Assembly (NCBI GenBank): GCA_900544135.1
Contig: UQTU01000003.1
Span: forward strand, 1-64,000
Reading direction: 5' to 3'
From: an uncultured Collinsella sp.
GTDB lineage: Bacteria; Actinomycetota; Coriobacteriia; Coriobacteriales; Coriobacteriaceae
DNA length: 64,000 nt
Shown one piece after another: positions 42,214 through 52,842 of the stretch; position 1 is the first letter of the stretch, and each line of letters starts with the position of its first letter. Under the pieces are notes generated by a model. That model was not told the origin of the DNA and searched no databases. It worked only from the letters and a program-made list of their open reading frames with translations. The translations under genes and the position numbers were made by a program.

Positions 42214-43725
42214 ATGGCTACGTTCTTTCCCGGTGAGTCCCACACGTTTTCGGAGTATCTGCTGGTCCCTGGTTACTCGTCCTCGCAGTGCATTCCCAAC
42301 AACGTCTCTCTTAAGACGCCGCTAACCCGCTTTAAGCGCGGTGAGAAGCCGGCAATCACCCTGAACATCCCCATGGTTTCCGCCATCATGCAGTCCGTCT
42401 CGGGCGTCGATATGGGTGTCGCGCTCGCTACCGAGGGTGGCCTGTCCTTCATTTACGGTTCCCAGAGCGCCGAGTCCGAGGCCGCCATGGTCAAGGCCGT
42501 CAAGGATCACAAGGCCGGCTTCGTTCAGTCCGATTCCACGCTGACCCCCGACATGACCATGGAGCAGGTCATCGAGCTCAAGGAGAAGACCGGTCACTCC
42601 ACCATGCCGGTTACCGACGACGGCACTCCCAAGGGTAAGCTCCTGGGCATCGTCACCAGCCGTGACTATCGTCCCAGTCGCGATGACCACCAGACGAAGG
42701 TCTCCGAGTTCATGACCCCGCGTGAGCAGCTCATCGTGGGCGACAAGAACATCAGCCTCAAGGTCGCTAACGACGTCATCTGGGACAACAAGCTCAACGC
42801 CCTGCCCATCGTCGACGATAACGATCACCTCATGGGCATCGTCTTCCGCAAGGACTACGATAGCCACAAGACCAACCCCAACGAGCTGCTCGATAACGAC
42901 AAGCGCTACATGGTCGGCGCCGGTATCAACACCCGCGACTATGCCGAGCGCGTGCCGCTGCTCATCGAGGCCGGTGCCGACGTTCTGTGCATCGACTCCT
43001 CCGAGGGCTTCAGCGAGTGGCAGAAGCGCACTATCGAGTGGATCCGCGCCAACTACGGCGAGGACGTCAAGGTTGGTGCCGGTAACGTCGTCGACGCCGA
43101 GGGCTTCCGCTTCCTGGCCGACTGTGGTGCCGACTTCATCAAGGTCGGTATCGGCGGCGGCTCCATCTGCATCACCCGTGAGACCAAGGGTATCGGCCGT
43201 GGCCAGGCCACCGCGCTGATCGATGTCTGCCGTGCTCGCGACGAGTACTACGAGGAGACCGGCGTCTACGTGCCCGTGTGCTCCGACGGCGGCATCGTCT
43301 ACGACTACCACATGACGCTCGCCCTTGCCATGGGCGCCGACTTTATGATGCTGGGCCGCTACTTCGCCCGCTTTGATGAGAGCCCGACTGAGCGCGTCAA
43401 CGTGAACGGTCAGTACATGAAGGAGTACTGGGGCGAGGGCTCTGCGCGTGCCCGCAACTGGCAGCGCTACGACCTGGGCGGCGCCGCGAAGCTCAGCTTC
43501 GTCGAGGGCGTCGACTCCTATGTTCCCTATGCCGGCTCCCTCAAAGACGGCGTGGGCGGCACGCTCTACAAGGTCAAGTCCACGATGTGCAACTGCGGTG
43601 CCCTCTCGATCCCCGAGCTTCAGGAAAAGGCACGCCTGACCCTGGTGAGCTCGACCTCGATCGTCGAAGGCGGCGCCCACGATGTAGTCGTGAAGGATTC
43701 TCAGCAGTCCGTATCTTATCGATAA
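42214..43725 (+). CDS. guaB: IMP dehydrogenase (trichomonad-like type)
   Basis: The 503-residue enzyme makes XMP from IMP with NAD, the first step to GMP. It has the TIM barrel with two CBS domains inserted (about 100-220), the catalytic loop [18 protein letters not shown] with Cys319, and the flap with Arg418-Tyr419 in NWQRYDLGG. The wording of these loops and of the N-terminus ([11 protein letters not shown]) is unusual for bacteria and closely matches Tritrichomonas foetus IMPDH, including length and residue numbering as I recall it. ATG 42214 follows AAAAAGGAG. A ~80-nt G/C-rich leader precedes it. Confidence 0.95.
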   Translation: MATFFPGESHTFSEYLLVPGYSSSQCIPNNVSLKTPLTRFKRGEKPAITLNIPMVSAIMQSVSGVDMGVALATEGGLSFIYGSQSAESEAAMVKAVKDHKAGFVQSDSTLTPDMTMEQVIELKEKTGHSTMPVTDDGTPKGKLLGIVTSRDYRPSRDDHQTKVSEFMTPREQLIVGDKNISLKVANDVIWDNKLNALPIVDDNDHLMGIVFRKDYDSHKTNPNELLDNDKRYMVGAGINTRDYAERVPLLIEAGADVLCIDSSEGFSEWQKRTIEWIRANYGEDVKVGAGNVVDAEGFRFLADCGADFIKVGIGGGSICITRETKGIGRGQATALIDVCRARDEYYEETGVYVPVCSDGGIVYDYHMTLALAMGADFMMLGRYFARFDESPTERVNVNGQYMKEYWGEGSARARNWQRYDLGGAAKLSFVEGVDSYVPYAGSLKDGVGGTLYKVKSTMCNCGALSIPELQEKARLTLVSSTSIVEGGAHDVVVKDSQQSVSYR

Positions 43726-43773
43726 GGTAAGAGCCTCACATAAAGGTTGAGTTTCAACCACGTTATTTAGATA

Positions 43774-43808
43774 AAGCGAGATGCCCGCAAGTCGCAGGCA
43801 TCTCGCTT
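43774..43808 (+). terminator. Hairpin after guaB, likely terminator
   Basis: AAGCGAGATGCC (43774-43785) pairs perfectly with GGCATCTCGCTT (43797-43808). The stem itself ends in CTT and is followed by GTCGT, so T-run support is weak. Confidence 0.65.
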
Positions 43809-43833
43809 GTCGTATTTGCTATCATCAGTCAAG

Positions 43834-43973
43834 TTAACCTTAGGGTCGGGCGGCTTGGCTTTGTTCGCTACAAGTTCCGCACGCAAAGAAGAGCACTTAA
43901 TGTGCTCTTCGTCTTGCGCAGGACTGTCCGCAGTAGCGAATAAAGCCAAGCCGCCCGACCCCAGCTAAGATTA
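43834..43973. repeat. ~140-nt near-perfect palindrome just before leuS
   Basis: The arms 43843-43871 and 43933-43961 are inverse copies over 29 bases with one G-U-compatible difference, containing GGTCGGGCGGCTTGGCTTT. An inner hairpin (GAAGAGCAC 43888-43896 with GTGCTCTTC 43902-43910) continues the fold, and outer bases (TTAACCTTA / TAAGATTAA) extend it. There is no T-run and no T-box sequence. It ends only 11 bases before the leuS start. It may be a MITE-like insertion, a bidirectional terminator or a leader that hides the leuS ribosome-binding site. Confidence 0.9.
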
Positions 43974-43984
43974 AAGGAGCTGAT

Positions 43985-46561
43985 ATGTGCGATTGCACAG
44001 ATCATAAGGACGAGATCCCTGCCTACGACGCGCAGGCCATTGAGTCCAAGTGGATGAAGGCCTGGGAGGACTCCAACCTCTTTGCCGTCGACACCGACGA
44101 GAGCAAGCCCAAGAAGTATGTGCTCGAGATGTTCCCGTATCCGTCGGGCGACCTGCACATGGGCCACGCGCGCAACTATACCATCGGCGATGCCATGGCC
44201 CGTCAGGCCCGCATGCGCGGCTACGACGTGCTGCACCCCATCGGCTTTGACGCCTTTGGCCTGCCTGCCGAGAACGCCGCCATCAAGCACAACACGCAGG
44301 CTGCCGCCTGGACGTATAAGAACATGGACCAGGCGCTCGCCACGATGAAGCGCATGGGCTTCTCCTACGATCTGGATCGCATGGTCAAGACTTGCAGCCC
44401 CGACTACTACCGCTGGGGTCAGTGGATCTTTGAGAAGATGTGGGAAAAGGGCCTGGTCTATCGCAAGAAGAACCCGGTCAACTGGTGCCCCACTTGTAAG
44501 ACCGTTCTGGCCAACGAGCAGGTTACCGAGGGCAAGTGCTGGCGCTGCGGCACCGAGCCCGAGAAGCGCGACCTTGAGCAGTGGTACTACAAGATTACCG
44601 AGTACTCTCAGGAGCTGCTCGACGACTTGGAGAAGCTCCCCGGCTGGCCCGAGCGCGTCAAGCAGATGCAGGCCAACTGGATCGGTCGCTCCGAGGGCGC
44701 CGAGGTCGACTTTACCCTGTGCGACCAGGATGGCGAGCCCATCGAGGGCGACGAGGGTAAGATCACCGTCTTCACCACGCGTGCCGACACGCTCTTCGGT
44801 GTCTCCTTCTTTGTCCTGGCTCCCGAGTACGCGCGCCTGCACGAGCTCGTCGAGGGCACGGAGTACGAGGAGGCCGTCACCAAGATCGTCGAGGACTCCA
44901 AGCATATCTCTGCGGTCGAGCGTGCCCAGGGCACCCTCGAGAAGCACGGTGCCTTTACCGGTCGCTACGTGGTGAACCCCGTCAACGGCGAGAAGGTCCC
45001 CGTGTGGGTTGCCGATTATGTCGTTGCCGACTACGGCACCGGCGCCGTCATGGCCGTTCCCTGCGGCGACCAGCGCGACTTTGAGTTTGCCCGTAAGTAC
45101 GACCTGCCCATCGTGCCGATCATCCTGGACGATGACGACCGCGCTGCCGTCGAGGCCAGCGGTGAGACCATCGATACCTTCCATGCCGAGACCGTCGACT
45201 GGGATTGCGCCCACGCTGCTGAGGGCACACTCGTCCAGTCCGGCAAGTACACCGGCATGCGCGGCGGCAAGCACTCCGAGGGCGAGGCTGCCATCGTGGC
45301 CGACCTCGAGGCCATGGGCTGCGGCCGTCGCAAGGTCGAGTTCCGTCTGCGCGACTGGCTCATCAGCCGCCAGCGTTATTGGGGCAACCCCATCCCGGCC
45401 ATTCACTGCGAGCACTGCGGCATCGTGCCCGTGCCCGAGGATCAGCTGCCGGTGACGCTGCCCGAGAACCTGGACTTGGGCGCCGGCGAGACCCTCGCCG
45501 AGTGCAAGGAGTTCTACGAGACCACCTGCCCGGTCTGCGGTCGCCCAGCCAAGCGCGAGACCGATACCATGGACACCTTTACCTGCTCCAGCTGGTATTA
45601 CCTGCGCTATACCGATCCGCACAACACCGAGCTGCCCTTCTCCCGCGAGGCCGCCGATCGCTGGATGCCCGTCGATAACTACATCGGCGGCATCGAGCAC
45701 GCCATTTTGCACCTGCTCTACAGTCGCTTCTTTACCAAGGCACTGCGCGACCTGGGCCTGCTGAGCGTTGACGAGCCCTTCACCAACCTGCTGTGCCAGG
45801 GCATGGTCAAGGACGAAAACGGCGACACCATGTCCAAGTCCAAGGGCAACGTCGTGCCCCCGAGCTCGGTCATCGAGCCCTACGGCGCCGACACCATGCG
45901 TCTGGCGATCCTGTTTATCGCCCCGCCCGAGAAGGACTTCGACTGGGATCCCAAGGCCGTTGAGGGCGCCAACCGCTTCATTAAACGCGCCTGGCGTATC
46001 GTGTGGCAGCTCGTCCAGTCGGGTGACGCCAGCGTGGCCTTCGACAAGTCCGCGCTCGACGAGACCGCGATGAAGCTCTACCGCGAGCGTCACCGCACTA
46101 TCGCCAAGTGCACCGAGGACTTCGATCGCGGCCAGTTCAACACCGCGATCTCGGCCGTCATGGAGCTCGTCAACGCGGCGAGCGCCTACCTCAACGCTAC
46201 CGAGGGTACCGCCCGCGACAAGGCGCTGTGCTACGGCGTGGCCAAGGATATCGTGAGCGTCCTCGCCCCCATCTGCCCGTTCTGGGCCGACGAGCTGTGG
46301 CACGAGGCACTCGGCTGCGAGGGCAACGCCTACACCGCCGCCTGGCCCGAGTTCGACCTGGCCGAGTCCATCGAGGACACGGTGCAGATCGTCGTGCAGG
46401 TGCTCGGCAAGGTCCGCGGCCGCGTCGACGTCGCCCGTGATGCCTCCAATGAGGATATGCAGGCTGCCGCCGAGGAAGCCGTCGCCAAGTGGCTTGAGGG
46501 CAAGACGGTCGTCAAGGCCATCTGCGTGCCCGGCAAGCTGGTCAACCTGGTGGTCAAGTAA
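43985..46561 (+). CDS. leuS: Leucyl-tRNA synthetase
   Basis: The 858-residue class I synthetase charges tRNA-Leu. HIGH motif is HMGH (58-61) in [14 protein letters not shown], the KMSKS loop is TMSKSKGN (615-622). The editing domain holds [15 protein letters not shown]. Zinc-type cysteines occur at WCPTCKT and CWRCG. The length is close to the bacterial norm. AAGGAG precedes the ATG. It is transcribed alone between a long palindrome and a strong terminator. Confidence 0.97.
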   Translation: MCDCTDHKDEIPAYDAQAIESKWMKAWEDSNLFAVDTDESKPKKYVLEMFPYPSGDLHMGHARNYTIGDAMARQARMRGYDVLHPIGFDAFGLPAENAAIKHNTQAAAWTYKNMDQALATMKRMGFSYDLDRMVKTCSPDYYRWGQWIFEKMWEKGLVYRKKNPVNWCPTCKTVLANEQVTEGKCWRCGTEPEKRDLEQWYYKITEYSQELLDDLEKLPGWPERVKQMQANWIGRSEGAEVDFTLCDQDGEPIEGDEGKITVFTTRADTLFGVSFFVLAPEYARLHELVEGTEYEEAVTKIVEDSKHISAVERAQGTLEKHGAFTGRYVVNPVNGEKVPVWVADYVVADYGTGAVMAVPCGDQRDFEFARKYDLPIVPIILDDDDRAAVEASGETIDTFHAETVDWDCAHAAEGTLVQSGKYTGMRGGKHSEGEAAIVADLEAMGCGRRKVEFRLRDWLISRQRYWGNPIPAIHCEHCGIVPVPEDQLPVTLPENLDLGAGETLAECKEFYETTCPVCGRPAKRETDTMDTFTCSSWYYLRYTDPHNTELPFSREAADRWMPVDNYIGGIEHAILHLLYSRFFTKALRDLGLLSVDEPFTNLLCQGMVKDENGDTMSKSKGNVVPPSSVIEPYGADTMRLAILFIAPPEKDFDWDPKAVEGANRFIKRAWRIVWQLVQSGDASVAFDKSALDETAMKLYRERHRTIAKCTEDFDRGQFNTAISAVMELVNAASAYLNATEGTARDKALCYGVAKDIVSVLAPICPFWADELWHEALGCEGNAYTAAWPEFDLAESIEDTVQIVVQVLGKVRGRVDVARDASNEDMQAAAEEAVAKWLEGKTVVKAICVPGKLVNLVVK

Positions 46562-46590
46562 GCATTGCGCGCTTAACTGACGCATAAAAG

Positions 46591-46626
46591 ACGAGGGGCG
46601 ATCCGGTTGGGTCGTCCCTCGTTTTT
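46591..46626 (+). terminator. Intrinsic terminator after leuS
   Basis: ACGAGGGGCG (46591-46600) pairs with CGTCCCTCGT (46613-46622), and TTTT follows. Confidence 0.85.
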
Positions 46627-46712
46627 CATGTACCTGCCCTGATGTCTGCGGTCAATTGTCCTATTCTTGTGGAGAAGCTGTGCGCACGCTGACCTGCAGA
46701 TTCGTACTGTGC

Positions 46713-46741
46713 TTGCACGTTTCCGCAGCTATTGTTATAGT
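46713..46741 (+). promoter_or_regulatory. Sigma-70-type promoter for the rimP-nusA-infB operon
   Basis: TTGCAC (46713-46718) and TATAGT (46736-46741) are 17 bases apart. Transcription would begin near 46748, about 20 bases before a terminator hairpin. Confidence 0.7.
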
Positions 46742-46768
46742 TTGCTTGCAAATGAAGTTGTAATTGAA

Positions 46769-46799
46769 AGAAGTGGGGTTTCGGCCCCGCTTCTTTTTT
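46769..46799 (+). terminator. Terminator/attenuator in the leader of the rimP-nusA operon
   Basis: AGAAGTGGGG (46769-46778) pairs with CCCCGCTTCT (46785-46794) around a 6-base loop, then a run of T. It lies after the likely promoter and before the rimP ribosome-binding site, so it must be read through for the operon to be expressed. Confidence 0.85.
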
Positions 46800-46819
46800 G
46801 TATGGATGGAGGTGCCGCA

Positions 46820-47314
46820 ATGGTCAAGACCAAGACCGAGCAGGCGATCATCGACGCGCTCGAGGCCGTCGCCCCCCAGCACGATGTCGACATCGTCGAC
46901 GTCGAGCTCGTGGGTGCCACCAAGGCCCCCTGCGTGCGCGTGCGTATCGAGGGTGCCGAGGGTCAGAGCCTGTCGCTCAACGACGTCACGGCCAACACCA
47001 AGTGGGTCGGCGATGTAATTGAGGAGCTCGACCCCATCTCTTCGAGCTATACGCTCGAGGTGTCGAGCCCGGGTATGGCGCGCCCGCTGCGCCGCCCGAG
47101 TGACTTTGCCCGCTTTGTGGGCGAAAACTGTGAGCTCACCTCCACCGCCACCGAGGGCCGTCGCAAGTACGCCGGCAAGATTGCCGCCGCCACCGAGACG
47201 AACGTGACCCTTGAGCTCGAGGGCGGCGAGTCCGTTACCCTCGATTTCTCTGATGTTAAAAAGTGCAAGTTGAAGCCCACCTACGACTTCAAGCCCGCGA
47301 AGGAAGGAAAGTAA
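46820..47314 (+). CDS. rimP: Ribosome maturation factor RimP
   Basis: A 164-residue protein needed for 30S subunit assembly. It has the RimP pattern DVDIVDVELVGA, the LNDVTANTKWVGDVIE block, and YTLEVSSPGMARPLRRPSDF, with a C-terminal SH3-like barrel (NVTLELEGG, VTLDFSDVKKCKLKPTYDF). ATG 46820 follows GGAGGTG at good distance. It is one base ahead of nusA and heads the operon, whose leader contains a terminator. Confidence 0.92.
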   Translation: MVKTKTEQAIIDALEAVAPQHDVDIVDVELVGATKAPCVRVRIEGAEGQSLSLNDVTANTKWVGDVIEELDPISSSYTLEVSSPGMARPLRRPSDFARFVGENCELTSTATEGRRKYAGKIAAATETNVTLELEGGESVTLDFSDVKKCKLKPTYDFKPAKEGK

Positions 47315-47315
47315 G

Positions 47316-48563
47316 ATGGCAGCATCCGACATGATGTCCGCCCTGATGGAGCTTTGCCAGGAGAAGCACATCGACCAGCTCTACCTGATCGACCGCCTGG
47401 AGCAGTCGCTCGCCAAGAGCTATGCCGAGATCCTGCATCTTGAGTGGGGCGCCAAGGTGACCATCGACCGCACCACCGGCAAGATCTACGTCTACCGCCT
47501 GGAGCCGATCGACGATTCCATGGACGAGGAGGGCAACTTCACCGAGTTCGAGGAGATCGACGTCACCCCCAAGAACACGAGCCGCATCGCCGCCCAGCAC
47601 GCCAAGGCCGAGATCAACGCCATCGTGCGCAACTCCGCCCGCGAGCAGATCTACGAGGAGTTCTCCGGCCGCATCGGTGACCTCATCAGCGGTACCGTGC
47701 TGCAGTCCACGCCCGACTTCACGATCGTCAAGATTCGCGAGGGCGTCGAGGCCGAGCTTCCGCACTTCGACCAGCGCCGTTACGAGAACGAGCGCAACGA
47801 GCGTCCGATGGGCGAGCGCTACCTGCACAACCAGCACATCAAGGCCGTGATCATCGACGTTCGCGACCCCAACTCCAACCTGCAGCCGGTTCGTGGCGAG
47901 CACAGCCGTCCGCCGATTGTCATCTCCCGTACCCACCCCGAGCTCATGCGTCGTCTGTTTGAGCAGGAGGTGCCCGAGATCTATGAGGGCACCGTCCAGA
48001 TCAAGTCGATCGCCCGCGAGCCCGGCCAGCGCTCCAAGGTCGCCGTTCACTCGCTCGACGACCGTTTGGATCCCGTGGGCGCCTGCGTCGGCCCCAAGGG
48101 CAGCCGTGTCCGCGCTGTCGTGGGCGAGCTCCGTGGCGAGCGCGTCGACGTCATCCTGTGGGATGCCGATCCTGCCGTCTACGTCGCCAACGCCCTGTCG
48201 CCCGCTAAGGTCACCCGCGTCCTCATCGACGAGGAGAAGGCCTACGCCGGCGTCATCGTGCCCGACGACCAGTTGTCCCTCGCCATCGGCAAGGAGGGCC
48301 AGAACGCCCGCCTCGCCGCGCGCCTGACCGGCTGGCACATCGACATCAAGTCCGAGACGCTTGCCGCCGACATCCTCAAGAACGTTCCCGTTCACGAGGA
48401 GCCCGCCGCCGACCTGATCGGTGACGAGGAGGACGAGGACGTCCGCCGCTGCGAGTACGTGTCCGAGGACGGCATCCAGTGCCGCAACCAGGCTCGTCCC
48501 GGCTCCCGATTCTGCGGTGTCCACGACACCGACGCCTTCGATGATGCGGAGGACCTGATCTAG
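47316..48563 (+). CDS. nusA: Transcription termination/antitermination factor NusA with a Cys/His tail
   Basis: The 415-residue protein has the NusA N-domain, an S1 domain ([19 protein letters not shown]), and KH domains with [17 protein letters not shown] and [18 protein letters not shown]. It binds RNA polymerase and RNA to control pausing and termination. An unusual tail carries Cys379, Cys389, Cys400 and His403 in [11 protein letters not shown] and SRFCGVHD, which could bind zinc. The gene ylxR, normally next to nusA, is missing. The start is one base after the rimP stop. Confidence 0.95.
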   Translation: MAASDMMSALMELCQEKHIDQLYLIDRLEQSLAKSYAEILHLEWGAKVTIDRTTGKIYVYRLEPIDDSMDEEGNFTEFEEIDVTPKNTSRIAAQHAKAEINAIVRNSAREQIYEEFSGRIGDLISGTVLQSTPDFTIVKIREGVEAELPHFDQRRYENERNERPMGERYLHNQHIKAVIIDVRDPNSNLQPVRGEHSRPPIVISRTHPELMRRLFEQEVPEIYEGTVQIKSIAREPGQRSKVAVHSLDDRLDPVGACVGPKGSRVRAVVGELRGERVDVILWDADPAVYVANALSPAKVTRVLIDEEKAYAGVIVPDDQLSLAIGKEGQNARLAARLTGWHIDIKSETLAADILKNVPVHEEPAADLIGDEEDEDVRRCEYVSEDGIQCRNQARPGSRFCGVHDTDAFDDAEDLI

Positions 48564-48654
48564 CGCGCACTTGCGCCGGGCGGGTCCCGGCGCGTCTCCC
48601 ACGCTCGTTCAGTCTCTAGGCACCCAAGGTGCCAGAAAGGGTAGGTGAAGTCAT

Positions 48655-51369
48655 ATGGCAAAAGTCCGTGTGTCCACCCTGGCCAAAGAGTTCGGCATGA
48701 CCTCCAAGGAACTGATGGGTCATCTCGCCGATATGAAGATTCCCGCTAAGTCCGCTTCCTCCACCTTGGAGGACGCTTATGTCGCCATGGTCCGCAAGCA
48801 GCTCGCCTCGGTGATCGAGGCCCGCGCCCAGGAAGTCGAGGCCGCCAAGCAGGCCGAGGAGCAGGCAGCTGCCGCCGAGGAGGCCGCTCGCGCCGCCGAG
48901 GCCGAGCGCGAGCGCATCGCCGCCGAGAAGGCCCGCGAGGAGGAGCGTCGCCAGTTTGCTGCAGCCCAGGCTGCCGAGGAGGCTGCCCGCGCCGAGGCCG
49001 AGGCCAAGAAGAAGGCCGAGCAGGAGCGCCTTGCCCGCGAGAAGGAGGAGGCTGCCCGCGAGGCCCAGCGCCGCGCCGTTCCCGCTTCCGACTCCGGTTC
49101 GCGTTTCCGTTCGCTGCTCGACCAGATCGCCGCACAGGAGACCGTGCTCAAGGAGAAGAAGGACGCCGAGGACAAGGCCAAGGCCGAGCGCGCCGCCGAG
49201 CGCGGTAACCGTCGTGGCGGCAACAACGACCGCCGCGGTGGCCGTCGTAACGATCGCAACGCTTCCGACAACAACTCCGAGCGCAACGCCTCCGAGAGCC
49301 GTCCGCACAGCCATCGCACCAACGCCAGCAACAACGTCGCTGCCGGCATGGACTTCCCCAACCCCGACAAGCAGGGCAAGGGCAAGAAGCGCAAGGGCGG
49401 TCACAACAACGAAGAGGACCACTACAGCCGCATGGCTCGCGAGGCCGAGGAGTACAGCCGCGAGAAGGTGCTCGAGGAGGCTCGTGCCGCCGTCGAGGAG
49501 GCCTCTCGCGAGTCCACCGGTCGCCGCAAGAAGCGCAAGGAGAAGCGCGAGCGCGAGGCTGCCAAGGCTCAGGAGGAGCGCAAGATAGAGGAGGCGCTGG
49601 CCCAGGGCGTGAACCCCGAGGACCTCGACGCCATCAAGGTCTCCCAGGGCGTTACCGTTCAGGAACTTGCCGAGGCGCTCGACGTTCCGGCCAACGACAT
49701 CATCAAGCGCCTGTTCCTGCTGGGTACTCCGCTCACGATGACGCAGTCCATGTCCGACGACCTTGTCGAGCTCGTTGCCGACGACCTGGGCCGTCAGATC
49801 AAGATCATCACCCCCGAGGAGGAGAACACCTTCTCGTTCTACGACGATCCCGCCGACCTCAAGCCGCGCGCCCCGGTCGTCACCGTCATGGGCCACGTCG
49901 ACCATGGCAAGACGTCGCTGCTCGACGCCATCCGTCACACCGGCGTTGCTGCCGGCGAGGCGGGCGGCATTACGCAGGCCATCGGCGCTTCGCAGGTCAT
50001 GATCAACGACCGCAAGATCACCTTCATCGATACCCCGGGCCACGCCACCTTTACGGCTATGCGTGCCCGTGGCGCCAAGGTGACCGACATCGTCATTCTG
50101 ATCGTGGCTGCCGACGACGGCGTCATGCCCCAGACCGTCGAGTCGATCAACCACGCCAAGGCCGCCGGCGTACCCATCGTCGTCGCCGTCAACAAGATCG
50201 ATAAGCCGGGCGCCAACCCCGACCGCGTGCGCCAGGAGCTCACCGAGTACGGCATCATCCCCGAGGAGTGGGGCGGACAGAACATGTTCGTCAACATCTC
50301 GGCCAAGCAGAAGATCGGTATCGACGACCTGCTCGAGACCGTGCTGCTCCAGGCCGACGTGCTCGAGCTTAAGGCCAACCCCGACACCTTTGCCTCCGGT
50401 AACGTCCTCGAGGCTAAGCTCGACAAGGGCCGCGGTTCTGTTGCCACGGTTCTCGTGACCCGCGGTACCCTGCACGTGGGCGATACGCTGGTCGCCGGCC
50501 TTACCTACGGCCGCGTCCGCGCCATGCTCGACCCCAAGGGCAACGCCGTCACCGAGGCTGGCCCCTCCGACGCCGTCGAGATCCTGGGCCTGCAGTCCGT
50601 GCCCAACGCCGGCGACGAGTTCCGCGTGTTCGAGGACGAGCGCGAGGCTCGCGCCCTGGCCGATGAGCGCTCGCTCAAGGCCCGTATCGAGGAGCAGAGC
50701 CGCGTGAAGCACGTCACGCTCGAGAACCTCTTCGAGACCATCGCCGACGCCGAGGTCAAGGAGCTCAACCTGATCATCAAGGCCGACGTCCAGGGTTCCA
50801 TCGAGGCCCTTCAGGACTCGCTCGACAAGATGGATCAGTCCGAGGTCCGCATCAACACGATCCACTCCGCCGTCGGTGCCATCAACGAGACCGACGTCGT
50901 CCTGGCCGACGCCTCCAACGCCATCATCATCGGCTTTGGCGTGCGTCCCGACGGCAAGGCCCGCTCCGCTGCCGAGCGCGAGGGCGTCGAGATCCGTTGC
51001 TACGACGTTATCTACAAGTGCCTCGAGGAGCTCGACGCCGCCCGCATCGGCATGCTCAAGCCCACCGAGGTCGAGGTCTCCACGGGTACCGCGACCGTCC
51101 TGGACACCTTCAAGGTGCCCAAAGTCGGCATCGCCGCCGGTGTCCGCGTCGAGGAGGGCGAGATCGCCGCGACCGATTCCGTGCGCCTGGTGCGCGACGG
51201 CATCGTGGTCTTCAATGGCAAGATCGCCTCGATGCGCCACTACAAGGACGAGGCCAAGGGCCTCAAGAGCGGTTCCGAGGGCGGTATTGGCCTGGAGAAC
51301 TTCCAGGACATCAAGCCCGGCGACCAGATCGAGGGTTACCGCATCGACCAGGTTGCCCGTACCGAGTAG
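48655..51369 (+). CDS. infB: Translation initiation factor IF-2
   Basis: The 904-residue GTPase brings initiator tRNA to the ribosome. The N-terminal ~330 residues contain a short IF2-N region, long Ala/Glu/Arg-rich charged stretches and Asn/Arg-rich low complexity. The GTPase has G1 GHVDHGKT (413-420), G3 DTPGH and G4 NKID, followed by domains II, III and IV. ATG 48655 follows GGTAGGTGAAG. It is downstream of nusA with ~90 bases between. Confidence 0.97.
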   Translation: MAKVRVSTLAKEFGMTSKELMGHLADMKIPAKSASSTLEDAYVAMVRKQLASVIEARAQEVEAAKQAEEQAAAAEEAARAAEAERERIAAEKAREEERRQFAAAQAAEEAARAEAEAKKKAEQERLAREKEEAAREAQRRAVPASDSGSRFRSLLDQIAAQETVLKEKKDAEDKAKAERAAERGNRRGGNNDRRGGRRNDRNASDNNSERNASESRPHSHRTNASNNVAAGMDFPNPDKQGKGKKRKGGHNNEEDHYSRMAREAEEYSREKVLEEARAAVEEASRESTGRRKKRKEKREREAAKAQEERKIEEALAQGVNPEDLDAIKVSQGVTVQELAEALDVPANDIIKRLFLLGTPLTMTQSMSDDLVELVADDLGRQIKIITPEEENTFSFYDDPADLKPRAPVVTVMGHVDHGKTSLLDAIRHTGVAAGEAGGITQAIGASQVMINDRKITFIDTPGHATFTAMRARGAKVTDIVILIVAADDGVMPQTVESINHAKAAGVPIVVAVNKIDKPGANPDRVRQELTEYGIIPEEWGGQNMFVNISAKQKIGIDDLLETVLLQADVLELKANPDTFASGNVLEAKLDKGRGSVATVLVTRGTLHVGDTLVAGLTYGRVRAMLDPKGNAVTEAGPSDAVEILGLQSVPNAGDEFRVFEDEREARALADERSLKARIEEQSRVKHVTLENLFETIADAEVKELNLIIKADVQGSIEALQDSLDKMDQSEVRINTIHSAVGAINETDVVLADASNAIIIGFGVRPDGKARSAAEREGVEIRCYDVIYKCLEELDAARIGMLKPTEVEVSTGTATVLDTFKVPKVGIAAGVRVEEGEIAATDSVRLVRDGIVVFNGKIASMRHYKDEAKGLKSGSEGGIGLENFQDIKPGDQIEGYRIDQVARTE

Positions 51370-51380
51370 GGGGTAGCGCT

Positions 51381-51791
51381 ATGAAGCAAACGCAGGCGAC
51401 CCGCCGTCTGGGCGAGCAGCTTCGCGAGAAGCTCGGTTATATCCTGCTCTTTGAGGTTTCCGATCCGCGTCTCGACCTGGTTACCCTGACCGCGGTCGAG
51501 GTCGCGGTGGACCGTTCGTTCGCGCGCGTGTACGTGTCGTGCGACGTGAGCCGCTACGATGAGGTCATGGAGGCGCTTGCAAGCGCCAAGGGCCGTATTC
51601 GCAGCCTGTTGGCTCGCTCGCTCGATTGGCGCGTCACGCCCGAGCTCGATTTTCGCATCGATCGCTCGACCGATGAGGCCGAGCGCATCACGCGTGCGCT
51701 GGAAAACGTTCCGGCCACGCTTGCGATCGAAAAGGACGAGGACGGCTACCCAATTGCGGATTCCGCCCAGGAGGCAGCTTTAGATGACTAA
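51381..51791 (+). CDS. rbfA: Ribosome-binding factor A
   Basis: The 136-residue protein matches RbfA: RRLGEQLREKLGYILLFEVSDPRL near the start and TPELDFRIDRSTDEAERI near the end, with the KH-like fold between. It helps in the late steps of 30S assembly. The gene follows infB by 11 bases with GGGGGTAG as site and overlaps the next gene by eight bases. Confidence 0.93.
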   Translation: MKQTQATRRLGEQLREKLGYILLFEVSDPRLDLVTLTAVEVAVDRSFARVYVSCDVSRYDEVMEALASAKGRIRSLLARSLDWRVTPELDFRIDRSTDEAERITRALENVPATLAIEKDEDGYPIADSAQEAALDD

Positions 51792-52827
51792 TTCCGCCGA
51801 TCTCGCCTCGTGCGAGTCTGCAGATATTAAACGACGCATCCTCGAGCTTATCGAGGGTGCGTCCTCCATTGCGATCTCGGGTCACACCTCTCCCGACGGC
51901 GATGCCCTGGGCTCCGTGTTGGGCCTGGGCCTTTCGCTTATGAAGGTGTTCCCCGACAAGGACATCGCCCTGCTGCTGGCAGACGACGATCCCGTTCCGC
52001 GCATCTACCGTTTTATGGAGGGTGCCGATCTGCTGGTGCCGGCCTCTGCCTACACTGGCAACCCGGACCTGTTCATCTCGGTGGACGTGCCGGTCGTCGA
52101 GCGCCTCAATAATTCCGCCGAGGTGCTGCGTCGTTCGGCTCACGTGGCATGCTTTGACCATCACCCGGCACGCGAGGAGTTTGCCGAGGTCAGCCTTAGG
52201 TGCGTCAATGCCGCTGCTTGCGCCATGATTATCGACCGCTTTTTGGCCGATTGTGGCATTACCGCAAGCGACAGCATCGCGACCTGCCTGCTGTGCGGCC
52301 TGGTCACCGATACCGGTCGTTTTCAGTATCAGAACGCCGACGCCGCCGCGTTTCATGCCGCCTCGCGTCTGGTGGCGCACGGTGCCGATCCGGCGCGCGT
52401 CGCGCTCGAGGTCTATCAGAGCATGCGTGTCGAGTTCTTGCACCTCAAGTCCATCGTCATGGGTCGCATCAAGACGGTTGCGCACGGGCGCGTGGCGTAT
52501 AGCTACGCGTACGAGAGCGACCTTAAGGACTGCGGCGTCACCTCGGACGAGTGCGACGGCCTGGTCGATGTGGTGCGCGCGGTGATGGGCGTCGAGGTCT
52601 GCTTGTTCCTTAAGGGCATCGAGGGCGATACCAAGGTGCGCGGCAACCTGCGCTCCAAGGGCGATCTTGATGTTTCCGAGATTGCGGCCAACTTTGGCGG
52701 AGGTGGGCACCACGCTGCCGCCGGCTTTACCAACGCCGGAACGATTTCCGAGACGCTCACCGCGGCACTTCCCATGCTGGCCGAGCTGGTAGGGGAGGAT
52801 CCCGCTTCGGTGACCGTCGAGCTCTAA
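51784..52827 (+). CDS. DHH/DHHA1 phosphoesterase, NrnA-like
   Basis: A 347-residue DHH-family enzyme. Motifs are GHTSPDGDALGS (motif I), SVDVP, ACFDHHPAR (the DHH motif), GLVTDTGRFQY, and GGGHHAAAGF in the DHHA1 domain. NrnA-type enzymes degrade nano-RNAs and dephosphorylate pAp. All metal ligands seem to be present. It overlaps rbfA by eight bases and lies before truB, its usual place in Gram-positive genomes. Confidence 0.92.
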   Translation: MTNSADLASCESADIKRRILELIEGASSIAISGHTSPDGDALGSVLGLGLSLMKVFPDKDIALLLADDDPVPRIYRFMEGADLLVPASAYTGNPDLFISVDVPVVERLNNSAEVLRRSAHVACFDHHPAREEFAEVSLRCVNAAACAMIIDRFLADCGITASDSIATCLLCGLVTDTGRFQYQNADAAAFHAASRLVAHGADPARVALEVYQSMRVEFLHLKSIVMGRIKTVAHGRVAYSYAYESDLKDCGVTSDECDGLVDVVRAVMGVEVCLFLKGIEGDTKVRGNLRSKGDLDVSEIAANFGGGGHHAAAGFTNAGTISETLTAALPMLAELVGEDPASVTVEL

Positions 52828-52842
52828 CTTTTTGGATGGTAC

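Noticed and set aside
43726..43984. T-box riboswitch before leuS
   Set aside because: No T-box sequence complementary to a tRNA end and no specifier layout are visible; the region is one long palindrome.
43868..46585. Very long open frame antisense to leuS (~905 codons)
   Set aside because: It is a mirror effect of G/C-rich codon use in leuS. The product has biased Leu/Gly/Val/Ala/His composition and no domains, while leuS has all its motifs.
48616..51240. Long open frame antisense to infB (~874 codons)
   Set aside because: Same mirror effect; the low-complexity Leu/Gly/Val product has no recognisable fold and the plus strand is clearly IF-2.
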